From Pirellula staleyi DSM 6068 (GTDB lineage Bacteria; Planctomycetota; Planctomycetia; Pirellulales; Pirellulaceae), in the NCBI GenBank assembly GCA_945875845.1, contig CAMCMB010000046.1:1-55830 (forward strand): a DNA stretch of 55,830 bases, given 5' to 3'. Shown here one piece after another: positions 43,233-51,117 of this stretch (the first letter of the stretch is position 1; the number at the start of each line of letters is the position of its first letter). Both the position numbers and the translations under genes were made by a program. The notes below the pieces were generated by a model. It was given only the letters and a program-made list of their open reading frames with translations, did no database searches and was not told the origin of the DNA.

Positions 43233-44282
43233 TTAAAGAACGTTTTCGTTCCCAATGTGTAAAACGCGACGGATTTCGTCGGTCTTGAAACCGAGAGCTT
43301 GCGGCCTGACAACTCCCGGTAAACAAACGACATCGTAAAGTTCGCTAACCACGCCTTCGATCCGAATCCAGTGCACGACGTCACCGCTGTTCAGATCGAT
43401 CACGTGGACTCCACATCGCGCTTCTGCGTCGGCGGATTTCAGGTTGTTGTCCAATTCAAGCCCCGAAAGGCTCTTGTTCTCTCGCGACTTCGACGTCCCG
43501 ACTATAGCGAAATCGCCATGAAACGCCACGCCTCGCAAATAGCCTGGCAAGAACGCAACCTTTTCAAACTTACCAGTCCCACGATCGATGTGACCAAAGA
43601 AGCCCGTACCGGAGTTCAACAACCACAATTTGTCGCGATAGACACGCGGCGAATGCGGCATCGAAAGACCCGAAGCGATGATCTCATTGGACTGGACATC
43701 GATCAGACAACCACCATCGTGCCGCCTGTCGCGCCAACCGTCGGCGACATCCGACTGGCTGACCGCTGTGACATATTTCGCTTTGCCATTCTCGAGCGCC
43801 AATCCGTTGAGATGACAACGATCCTCCGCAGCGAGTTTGCTGAGGAACGGCGGCTTCCAAAGCGGAACAAAACTGTGCGTATCGCTGATCGTCGCCAAAC
43901 AACCAAACAGCGTATTCACAAATACGACGCGACCACTTTTCTCGACGGCCACATCGTGGATGTCCAAGTCGCCGGTGGTATAACCCACTTGCGGAATGTA
44001 CAACCGGTCATAGCCAGCGGCTGATTGTCCTCGCTCCAGCACATTCTCGAATCGCCACAATTGGTACAACGATGACATCCAAAGCGTTTGTCCATCGCCC
44101 CACAACCCAAGGCATCGATTGAAAGTTCGTTCGAATACGGACAGCCTCCCATTGGGCTGTAGGCCCAATAGAAACAATTTGCCTGCTTGGTAGGTCGTAA
44201 ATCCCAAGCTAAGCTTCTGCTCGAGCATCCAGTGAGTGAATTGACGGGAAGCGTTAATTTCTAGGGCAGGTACGGTCGTCAT
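43233..44282 (-). CDS. TIGR03032-family protein
   Basis: A 349-aa protein with the features of the TIGR03032 (DUF4915) family: SRQFTHWMLEQKLSLGFTTYQ near the N-terminus, LGLWGDGQTLWMSSLYQLWRF, VQTLFG-like stretch LFGCLATISDTHSFVPLWKP, CHLNGLALENGKAKYVTAVS and PHSPRVYRDKLWLLNSGTG. It is predicted to be a beta-propeller-like protein. No signal peptide was seen. The biochemical role is unknown. No neighbour clearly helps; it lies 56 bases upstream of the start of the giant surface protein on the same strand, so co-transcription is possible. Confidence 0.8.
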   Translation of the reverse strand: MTTVPALEINASRQFTHWMLEQKLSLGFTTYQAGKLFLLGLQPNGRLSVFERTFNRCLGLWGDGQTLWMSSLYQLWRFENVLERGQSAAGYDRLYIPQVGYTTGDLDIHDVAVEKSGRVVFVNTLFGCLATISDTHSFVPLWKPPFLSKLAAEDRCHLNGLALENGKAKYVTAVSQSDVADGWRDRRHDGGCLIDVQSNEIIASGLSMPHSPRVYRDKLWLLNSGTGFFGHIDRGTGKFEKVAFLPGYLRGVAFHGDFAIVGTSKSRENKSLSGLELDNNLKSADAEARCGVHVIDLNSGDVVHWIRIEGVVSELYDVVCLPGVVRPQALGFKTDEIRRVLHIGNENVL

Positions 44283-44592
44283 CGGTCAGCCCTCATGGAG
44301 AGCTTGTCTCCAGCTGTCCCGTACGGTCGGTAATCGCTTAGCACTACTAATGATAACTAGCCTAGGATTGTGACTAAAGAGAAATTTGAGTCGGCAGGAA
44401 TTCTATTAGTATTCCTCGGTTGCCCTGTGTCAAGCAATCTTGCATGAGTAATTCAAACTTCCGGCCTCATGGCTCGCCAGGGGGGGCGATTTTGACGGCT
44501 GTACGGTCGCTGCTTCATTGTGGCTCCCTCGTGGCTCCCTCCGTGCCTACGCCCGAAATAGATCGAAACCCAAAAATAGATCGAAACGCAGT
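44283..44592. other. Intergenic region with short direct repeats
   Basis: Between the TIGR03032 and GDPD genes. Two short tandem pairs are visible: GTGGCTCCCTC twice at 44519-44540 and AAATAGATCGAAAC twice at about 44556-44588. A/T-rich bases lie at 44336-44430. No gene or hairpin was recognised. Confidence 0.5.
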
Positions 44593-46206
44593 CTAGTTCA
44601 TTCCGTTTTTGGCTCGCAAAAGGAGTCGTTCTATAGGGCGAAGCGATTCGATCCCTTTCAACTGTTTGTCGATTTGAAGGGGATCGTCCGTGATAATATT
44701 CTGGACTCCCGCATCGATGAGCTTGAGGACCAGATCGGAGTCGTTCACCGTCCAAGCATGGATATCAATCCCACGCGCACAACGCATTTGATCTTTGGAG
44801 GCCATGAGCAGATCGCTAAATCTAGGAATTTTTTCACCGACAAATTCTTTGGAAAATAGGCTCCCAACATCCAGCGATTGAATTTCTGCCAGTGTTGTAT
44901 TCCCCACAGCTTTGGTCCCGCCTCCCACCCGTGCGAGATCCGTATCATGCATCACGACCAATTCCTTGTCGGCAGTGAGTTGAACATCGATTTCTGCCCA
45001 ATCGGCCTTGTCCGCGATGGCGCGCTGAATAGCTGCGATCGTATTTTCTGGAGCAAACGCCGCTCCTGCGCGATGAGCGGTGATCTGAGTTCGATCTCTC
45101 AGAACGAGTGTATCGCAAATCCAATACGAAACGCCGATCGCGATACCAAGCATGACGACGGAGATCGCGGCGAATAACCCACCGAGCCGAAGCCAGGCGG
45201 ATTTTTCCTCCGTTCCAACAGCCGAGGAACGTTCGATAAGCAACGCTTCATCCAAACTCCAGCGTCTTGAAACGTCGATATCTGTAAGGGCGATAACGTG
45301 ATAAAGCCCTAAGACGACGGCCGCGAAACCGATGCTCCCAACGATACTGAGAATGGTTCCGAGCAGCCATTCGAACGACAGTGCAACGCCAGTTACTAAG
45401 GCTGCCGTCGACAGCGTCTGCCAAGAAACGTCGAGCATCTCCGTTAGTCCCACGTGCGTTATTGCGAGCACACAAGTTGCGATGAATGCATACGTCAACA
45501 GCCAAGTGATCATGCACGCGGACATTGTCGAGAGGTTGTTTCGTGAGGACTCTAGGCTTTTGCGGAGCGATTGCCAAGGCGAAAGCTCTGGCTCGCTCAG
45601 CAGTATCGGTAAAGCCAGTAACCAACGCAGGACAATAAACGATCCGAGTACGACAAAAGCGGTCACTGCTACCGAGGCCAGTCCAACTCCCCACCAAAAC
45701 TCCGGTGGCTTCAGGATGATTAGTCCATTCAAATCTCTCCCTTGCCAAAGCATTGCGTAAATCAAACCTACTAAGCCGACAAAGGGCAAGGCGATCGCCA
45801 GGACGATGGACAGCTGAATACCACCGAGTCTTAGTAGCTTTTCATAAAGATTGAAAGAACGGCCGCTGACACTCCACCAACGAAATCTAGGATTCAGCAT
45901 GATTTGCATGAGTCCGGCAGTTTCCAGGTAAAAAGTCGCGATCGCGATGCCACCGACACGACAGATCGCAACCAAACCGATGGGGGACAACAGAAATTGA
46001 GCTATTTCAAAGTTTCCTACCGAGACACGCCCCCAGCGCTGAAGGAACAGTCGCATGGTGAAGGCGACAAGGGGAGCGAGTAGAATGAAGTTGACGACTT
46101 TGAAGGCGAGCGAAAAAAGAACCAGCCTTAGCAACGAACCGCGTGCGAGTTCCCACGCAAGGCGTATCGTCGACTTGCAGCGTGAAAAGAAGATTTCTGA
46201 CGGCAT
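44593..46206 (-). CDS. Membrane-bound glycerophosphodiester phosphodiesterase
   Basis: A 537-aa protein that splits glycerophosphodiesters. The first ~330 residues are a multi-pass membrane part (at least six hydrophobic segments, e.g. LLRLVLFSLAFKVVNFILLA, WLLTYAFIATCVLAI). The GDPD catalytic domain follows: HRAGAAFAPENTIAAIQRAI with both catalytic His/Glu sites, WAEIDVQLTADKELVVMHD for metal binding, and GIDIHAWTVNDSDLV near the end. This membrane-plus-GDPD layout is known in bacteria, with the substrate probably a membrane-lipid breakdown product. Transcribed toward the TIGR03032 gene; no other lipid genes are nearby. Confidence 0.92.
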   Translation of the reverse strand: MPSEIFFSRCKSTIRLAWELARGSLLRLVLFSLAFKVVNFILLAPLVAFTMRLFLQRWGRVSVGNFEIAQFLLSPIGLVAICRVGGIAIATFYLETAGLMQIMLNPRFRWWSVSGRSFNLYEKLLRLGGIQLSIVLAIALPFVGLVGLIYAMLWQGRDLNGLIILKPPEFWWGVGLASVAVTAFVVLGSFIVLRWLLALPILLSEPELSPWQSLRKSLESSRNNLSTMSACMITWLLTYAFIATCVLAITHVGLTEMLDVSWQTLSTAALVTGVALSFEWLLGTILSIVGSIGFAAVVLGLYHVIALTDIDVSRRWSLDEALLIERSSAVGTEEKSAWLRLGGLFAAISVVMLGIAIGVSYWICDTLVLRDRTQITAHRAGAAFAPENTIAAIQRAIADKADWAEIDVQLTADKELVVMHDTDLARVGGGTKAVGNTTLAEIQSLDVGSLFSKEFVGEKIPRFSDLLMASKDQMRCARGIDIHAWTVNDSDLVLKLIDAGVQNIITDDPLQIDKQLKGIESLRPIERLLLRAKNGMN

Positions 46207-46514
46207 AAATCAGGATTCATTCCTATTCAAAGGAGCCATTCAATGCAATTCCGAGCGGGGTGACAGGGCAGACATATCCGCGAAGGTTGCAATCGGTACT
46301 TGCGGACGATTAGCGAGTGACGCCTGGGAACAGGGATCCCCGTTGTTTCGCAATCAAGGGGATGGGCAGTGGACAGAAAAGATAGCAGAGCAACAAGGAG
46401 TATGGCACACTCTACGGCCTATCGGTCGCCCAAGAAAGCAAAAATACCGTCCTAATGATTGCAATCAATACCAATATTGCCCCCGTCCCCCCGTCCCCTT
46501 TTGTTCGCGCCACT

Positions 46515-46608
46515 GATGGTAGGCAAAGTCAGCCCCAAATAGACATCGCTTTGGATGGAGACTACAATCGCGCATGGTGGAAACATCCACCAAGACTCTT
46601 CTCTGGCC
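46515..46608. repeat. Duplicated 94-bp upstream element, copy A
   Basis: Alignment without gaps to 50997-51090 gives 76 identical positions of 94 by hand count. The best-conserved blocks are AGCCCCAAATAGACAT, GATGGAGACTACAATCGCG and CACCAAGACT. It ends 18 bases before the start of the DUF1552 gene at 46627 and includes an ATG at 46555 in frame with that gene. The rest of the 46207-46514 gap shows no gene. Confidence 0.85.
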
Positions 46609-46626
46609 GCGAAAGGAGAACTCCAA

Positions 46627-47994
46627 GTGAGAATGACTCGTCGAAGTTTTCTGAAGACAAAGGGGGCTGTCCTGACCCTGCCGGTCTTGAATTCCTTGGT
46701 CAGGGCGAGTGACAATCCTCAACAAAAGGATGCCGCAGTCAGCAAGAAGCTAGTGATCATGTATGTCCCCAACGGCCTGGTTCGCCGTTGCTTCTTTCCG
46801 GGCGAAGAGAACGGCGAGTTGCCTGGCTTTGTCGGTGGATTTGACGCCGACAAGATCAAGAACAAGAAGAGGATTCCAACCAAGCCGGGGATTTACCCTT
46901 TGGAATTGACCTCGACGATGCAGCCACTCTCGGAGCACACGTCCGACATCACGCTGGTCACGGGCCTCGATCGCACGTTCAAGAATGGCCAAGACGTTCA
47001 CGCGCAGGGGGCCTCTTGCTATCTCACGAGCGTGTCACCGGAGCAGGCTGAGAAGAAGGGAATGCCACACCCCAACGGACGCAGCCTCGATCAGGTCATC
47101 GGTGACCACGTCGGCCATTCCACAGCCTTCCGGACGTTGGAGATCAGCTGCAACGGATATGCTGCCGGCAAGGAGTCGATCGAGTTCGACAATATCTCGT
47201 GGTATGGGCCGGGCAAGATCGCTCCGTCCATCAAGGACCCGAAAAAGCTGTACGACCGACTTTTCGTGGCGGACAGTTTCCGCACGCATCTTGCCGATGT
47301 CACGGACCTGATGCTGGGTGACGTCAACGCGCTCTCGAAGAAGCTGGGCAGAGAGGACCGCACGACGCTGGGCGAATTTGTGCAGTTGATTCGCGAAGTC
47401 GAAATCCGAATCGCAAAGATGCAGGAACAGATCTCTCACTCGGACATCAAGGTACCGACCAATGAAGTTCTACCACGAGGCGAATACATCAAGCTCCAAG
47501 CCGATCTGTTGCTGCTGGCCCTGCAGATGGGATTGACCAATGTGGCCACATTCATGGTGGGTCCCGAGCGGTGGGATGCATCCCTGCTGTATGAGGGGGT
47601 GTTTAACCAGCCGGTCCAACACCACAATATGACCCATAATCAAAAGGGTGATGGTTATAAGGATCTGCAAAAAATCGACGTCTTTCATATGCAGCAGTTC
47701 GCTTATCTTCTGTCGCGCATGAAGACGATCAAGGAGGCCGATGGTAGTTCGTTGCTCGACAACTCGCTGGTCACCTACGGAGCGGGCCTAGGTGATGGGG
47801 CGACTCATCAGTATTTCGACCTGCCGCTGATCGTGGCCGGGAAGTCCCAGGGACAGATCAAGCAGGGTCGCTTCATTCAGTGCCCGAGCGGCACACTAAA
47901 CTCCAACATGTGGCTGACGATGGCCAATCTGATGGGGGTCCAGCGTGACTCCTATGCCGATAGTACGGGCGTGATCTCCGACCTGTGGACTTGA
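46627..47994 (+). CDS. Tat-exported DUF1552 protein, cassette 1
   Basis: A 455-aa protein starting GTG AGA ATG: MRMTRRSFLKTKGAVLTLPV is a twin-arginine (RR-x-F-L-K) export signal. The body is DUF1552, with YVPNGLVRRCFFPGEENGEL, QDVHAQGASCYLT, GRSLDQVIGDHVG and the typical VTYGAGLGDGATHQYFDLPL near the end. DUF1552 proteins always sit beside DUF1592 cytochrome-like proteins in planctomycetes; function unknown, perhaps extracellular polymer breakdown. AAGGAG is eight bases before the GTG at 46627, which decides the start; the frame is open to 46555 but there translates the duplicated element. Next gene begins 12 bases after its stop. Confidence 0.92.
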   Translation: MRMTRRSFLKTKGAVLTLPVLNSLVRASDNPQQKDAAVSKKLVIMYVPNGLVRRCFFPGEENGELPGFVGGFDADKIKNKKRIPTKPGIYPLELTSTMQPLSEHTSDITLVTGLDRTFKNGQDVHAQGASCYLTSVSPEQAEKKGMPHPNGRSLDQVIGDHVGHSTAFRTLEISCNGYAAGKESIEFDNISWYGPGKIAPSIKDPKKLYDRLFVADSFRTHLADVTDLMLGDVNALSKKLGREDRTTLGEFVQLIREVEIRIAKMQEQISHSDIKVPTNEVLPRGEYIKLQADLLLLALQMGLTNVATFMVGPERWDASLLYEGVFNQPVQHHNMTHNQKGDGYKDLQKIDVFHMQQFAYLLSRMKTIKEADGSSLLDNSLVTYGAGLGDGATHQYFDLPLIVAGKSQGQIKQGRFIQCPSGTLNSNMWLTMANLMGVQRDSYADSTGVISDLWT

Positions 47995-48006
47995 GAGGTA
48001 TTGCCG

Positions 48007-50958
48007 ATGCTCGTTAGGATGTTTTTGGACAAGTTCGGCTCGCTGCTGCTGGCATTCCTGGGCATGGCAACTGGTGTTCAGGCTGCCGATGACTTTACGT
48101 CACTCGTCAGGCCGGTGATCGCCGAGCACTGCGCCGGTTGCCACGACAACGCCGAGGTCAAGGGCAAGGTGAACCTGCAAGGAATTTTGACCAAGGAGCA
48201 ACTGCTCGGTCAGCCGGGACTAATCCAAGAGATGATCGAGGTTCTCGACGCCCACGACATGCCGCCCGATGGGGAACCCGAACTTGCAGAAGCAAGTCGC
48301 GAGAAACTGATCGTCACGTTAAAGAGTCTCCTGCGTGAGTCGGCGTCCGCTGCGGTCGCGCGGCCGGTGCAGATGCGGCGGCTCAATCGCTTTCAGTACA
48401 ACAATTCGGTCCGAGATCTGTTCCAGTTAAAGCTCGATATCTTCGAGCTTCCGGAAAAACTGATGACCCGGCATGATAATTACCTTCCTTCGCCGAACGG
48501 GAAGATGCCGGACCGGGTCGAGGTAGCCTCACATTCGCTCAACCCGATGCCCGGGCTGCGAGACGTCATTGCGTTTCCGAAAGACCTGCGAGCGTCGCAT
48601 GGGTTTGACAACCAAGCCGATCAGCTCACCCTGTCGCCGTTGCTGCTCGAAACATTCCTGCGGCTCAGCGTGTCCATCCTGGAAAGCCCCGACTTCAACG
48701 AGGCGAACGTTGGATGTTGGAAGGACTTCTTTCAAGAACCCGCAGCGGGAAAGGAGCTGCAGGCGGAAGTTCGGCGGCGGCTGGAGCCCTTTCTGAAGCT
48801 TGCCTTTCGCAGCTCGGTCGACGGGGAAACCGTAGATAGATACACGGCCTATGTCCTCGCAAAAAAGAATCAGGGGCTCTCATTCACCGACAGCATGAAG
48901 AAGGTGTCGTCGGCGATTCTCTCGTCGCCGCGCTTTCTGTATCGATCCGAATCGACCGATCCCCAAGATGGCCCCTTCGAGCTCGCTTCGCGTCTTTCCT
49001 TTTTTCTCTGGGGCAGTATTCCCGACCGCGAACTGCTGCAACAGGCCGAAACCGGTGAAATCTCTCAGCCGGACGTCTTGAATCAGACCATGCAGCGGAT
49101 GTTCGCGGATCCAAAGATTGAACGGTTCTTGGACTCCTTTCCGACCCAGTGGATGCAGCTGGAAAATGTTCTGGCGGCTAAGCCGGACCCAGAAACGCAC
49201 CCTGTGTTCAGCTTGGATGAAAACAATCCGGCAAGCCTGCAAATGGTGATCGAGCCGCTGCTGCTGTTCGATGCGGTCTTCATCGAGGATCGACCGATCA
49301 CCGATCTGCTCCAGCCAGGATTCAGCTATCAAAGCGAATTCCTGAAGGCGTGGTACACCACAGAATTGAGACCAACACCTATGGATGCTCGCAAGATCGA
49401 GGAGGAGAACCGGGGGTATGATGAGGTACGCCGAGGACTCGACAAGCTCCTCAAGACCACTCGCGCGGAAAGGGAGGAACTGCTGAAGCCGATCACCGCT
49501 CAAATTCTAGCCGCCCGAAAGAAGGACACCGCAGCGAAGGAACCTGTGGACTTGAAGCCTTATGCCGCGTGGGAGTTTAACGGCGACCTCAAGGACTCCC
49601 TGGGTGCGTTGGACCTCAAGGCGCAAGGCCAAATAGAATTTCAGGACGGCATGGTCGTCCTGAAGGAGGCGTTCCTACAGAGCCCGAAGCTGCCGATCGA
49701 ACTGAAGGCCAAGTCGATGGAGGTGTGGTTCAAGCTGCACGATCTGAATCAAAGTGGCGGGGGGGTGATGGGAACCCAAGGCCCCGGCGACTTTTTTGAC
49801 ACGATCGTGTTGGGGGAACGAAAGCCGCAGCATTGGATCTCCGGCAGCAACGGGTTTAGCCGCACTGAGGACTTCGCAGACTCCACCCCCGAAGAGAAGC
49901 CGGATCAGATGTTGCACCTCGTGATGGTCTACGCCGAAGATGGCACGACGACTTTGTACCGAAACGGAAAGCCCTATGGCCAACCTTTTCGAAAGGGGGC
50001 GGCGAAGTTCCCAAAGGACAATACCTCCATCCTATTCGGGTTACGCCATTTACCGCCGGGAGGGAATAGATACCTGAGCATCAGTGTCGACAAAGCCCGC
50101 TTGTACAATAGGGCGTTAACGGCCGTTGAAGTCGCCTTGTCTGCAAGCGGTGACGATCTCTACGTGTCCGACCAGGATCTCACAGCAGCCCTGACGCCGG
50201 AACAGAAGTCGCAGAAAGAAGCGTGGACCAAGTCGATCGAGCAATTGGAAGCGGCCTTGAAACAAGTTCCCCAGTCTGGTGATCCCGGCAAGGTCCAACA
50301 AAAGGCACAGCAGCGATTCGCCGACGAGATGCGTAAGAAGCTGCGATCCCGGCGCTTCGATCGCGGGCCCGCGACAGATCCCCGTTATGGAGGTGTGATT
50401 ACCAACGCAGCTATGCTCAGTATGACCTCCGGCCCGCAACGAACCCACCCGATCGCGCGCGGGGCCTGGATTATCGAAGTCATTTTCAATGATCCGCCGA
50501 AGCCGCCGCCCAATGATATCCCCGCATTGAACGAAGAGCCCGATACCGCCAAATGGACGATCCGAGAGAAGTTCGCCATGCATCGTGAGAATTCGGTGTG
50601 CGCGGGATGCCATGCCAGGCTCGATCCGCTGGGCTTCGCGATGGAGAACTTCGACATCACGGGGCGTTGGCGCGACAAATATGAAAATGGCCGAGACGTG
50701 GACGCCAGTGGCACTTTAATGAAGAAATACAAATTCGATGGGGTCGTTCAGTTCAAAGAATCGCTTGTCACGGAGAAACGGCGTTTCGCCAAAGCCTTCA
50801 CACGGCATCTGCTGAGATTCGCACTTGCCGAGGAACTGAGCCACTCGGACTTGCTGGTGATCGATGAGATCGTCGACAAGGCGGAGCACCACGATTTCAA
50901 GCTGAAAACGGTGGTCACGGAAGTGATTCGAAGCGACCGGTTCTTGGGGCGATACTAG
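48007..50958 (+). CDS. Exported cytochrome-type DUF1592/DUF1587/DUF1595/DUF1588/DUF1585 protein with LamG insert, cassette 1
   Basis: A 983-aa protein with signal peptide (GSLLLAFLGMATGVQA). Residues about 30-115 are a haem-type domain with CAGCH. Then PSD3/DUF1587 (VARPVQMRRLNRFQYNNSVRDLF), DUF1595, DUF1592 (ASRLSFFLWGSIPDRELL), DUF1588 (AMLSMTSGPQRTHPIARGAW) with a second CAGCHARLDPLGFAMENFD, and DUF1585 at the end (FAKAFTRHLLRFALAEE). An inserted LamG domain (about residues 515-705, with AWEFNGDLKDSLGALDLKAQ and YRNGKPYG) breaks the usual order. The ATG at 48007, with GAGG upstream, is preferred to the TTG at 48001. Probably a secreted redox protein acting with the DUF1552 partner. Confidence 0.92.
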   Translation: MLVRMFLDKFGSLLLAFLGMATGVQAADDFTSLVRPVIAEHCAGCHDNAEVKGKVNLQGILTKEQLLGQPGLIQEMIEVLDAHDMPPDGEPELAEASREKLIVTLKSLLRESASAAVARPVQMRRLNRFQYNNSVRDLFQLKLDIFELPEKLMTRHDNYLPSPNGKMPDRVEVASHSLNPMPGLRDVIAFPKDLRASHGFDNQADQLTLSPLLLETFLRLSVSILESPDFNEANVGCWKDFFQEPAAGKELQAEVRRRLEPFLKLAFRSSVDGETVDRYTAYVLAKKNQGLSFTDSMKKVSSAILSSPRFLYRSESTDPQDGPFELASRLSFFLWGSIPDRELLQQAETGEISQPDVLNQTMQRMFADPKIERFLDSFPTQWMQLENVLAAKPDPETHPVFSLDENNPASLQMVIEPLLLFDAVFIEDRPITDLLQPGFSYQSEFLKAWYTTELRPTPMDARKIEEENRGYDEVRRGLDKLLKTTRAEREELLKPITAQILAARKKDTAAKEPVDLKPYAAWEFNGDLKDSLGALDLKAQGQIEFQDGMVVLKEAFLQSPKLPIELKAKSMEVWFKLHDLNQSGGGVMGTQGPGDFFDTIVLGERKPQHWISGSNGFSRTEDFADSTPEEKPDQMLHLVMVYAEDGTTTLYRNGKPYGQPFRKGAAKFPKDNTSILFGLRHLPPGGNRYLSISVDKARLYNRALTAVEVALSASGDDLYVSDQDLTAALTPEQKSQKEAWTKSIEQLEAALKQVPQSGDPGKVQQKAQQRFADEMRKKLRSRRFDRGPATDPRYGGVITNAAMLSMTSGPQRTHPIARGAWIIEVIFNDPPKPPPNDIPALNEEPDTAKWTIREKFAMHRENSVCAGCHARLDPLGFAMENFDITGRWRDKYENGRDVDASGTLMKKYKFDGVVQFKESLVTEKRRFAKAFTRHLLRFALAEELSHSDLLVIDEIVDKAEHHDFKLKTVVTEVIRSDRFLGRY

Positions 50959-50981
50959 GAGCGAATTTGTAATTTGAGGTA

Positions 50982-51104
50982 CTAACGCGTTTCGGCGATG
51001 GTTGGCAAGGTTAGCCCCAAATAGACATTGCTGGCGATGGAGACTACAATCGCGATCGTTGGCAAGATGCACCAAGACTTTCCGATGGCCTCGAACGAAT
51101 TCAT
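50982..51104 (-). CDS. Candidate 40-aa hydrophobic microprotein, antisense to the cassette 2 leader
   Basis: The minus strand has a frame starting MNSFEAIGKSWCILPTIAI and continuing VVSIASNVYLGLTLPTI, ending AETR before TAG. The middle is strongly hydrophobic and could cross a membrane. In copy A the same frame reads CAIVVSIQSDVYLGLTLPTI, and three codon differences (Leu CTG/CTA, Thr ACT/ACC, Pro CCT/CCA) are silent, a sign of selection on protein. Copy A lacks a matching start and stop. No good ribosome site is seen. It may be a remnant of an older gene instead. Confidence 0.35.
   Translation of the reverse strand: MNSFEAIGKSWCILPTIAIVVSIASNVYLGLTLPTIAETR
50997..51090. repeat. Duplicated 94-bp upstream element, copy B
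   Basis: Copy of 46515-46608, found in the gap between cassette 1 and the first gene of cassette 2. It contains the start of a short plus-strand ORF at 51037 and the middle of a short minus-strand ORF (50982-51104), described separately. Its location before the first gene of each cassette suggests a shared control region. Confidence 0.85.
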
Positions 51105-51117
51105 TTTCCGGTTCTGA
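51037..51117 (+). CDS. Candidate 26-aa upstream ORF coupled to the DUF1592 gene
   Basis: ATG GAG ACT ACA ATC GCG begins a 26-codon frame (METTIAIVGKMHQDF...) whose TGA stop at 51115-51117 overlaps the ATG of the DUF1592 gene by one base (TGATG). Copy A has the same METTIA start, but there it is joined in frame to the DUF1552 gene. Substitutions between the copies are mostly not synonymous in this frame, so the protein itself is probably not conserved; a coupling or leader role is inference. Confidence 0.35.
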   Translation: METTIAIVGKMHQDFPMASNEFIFRF

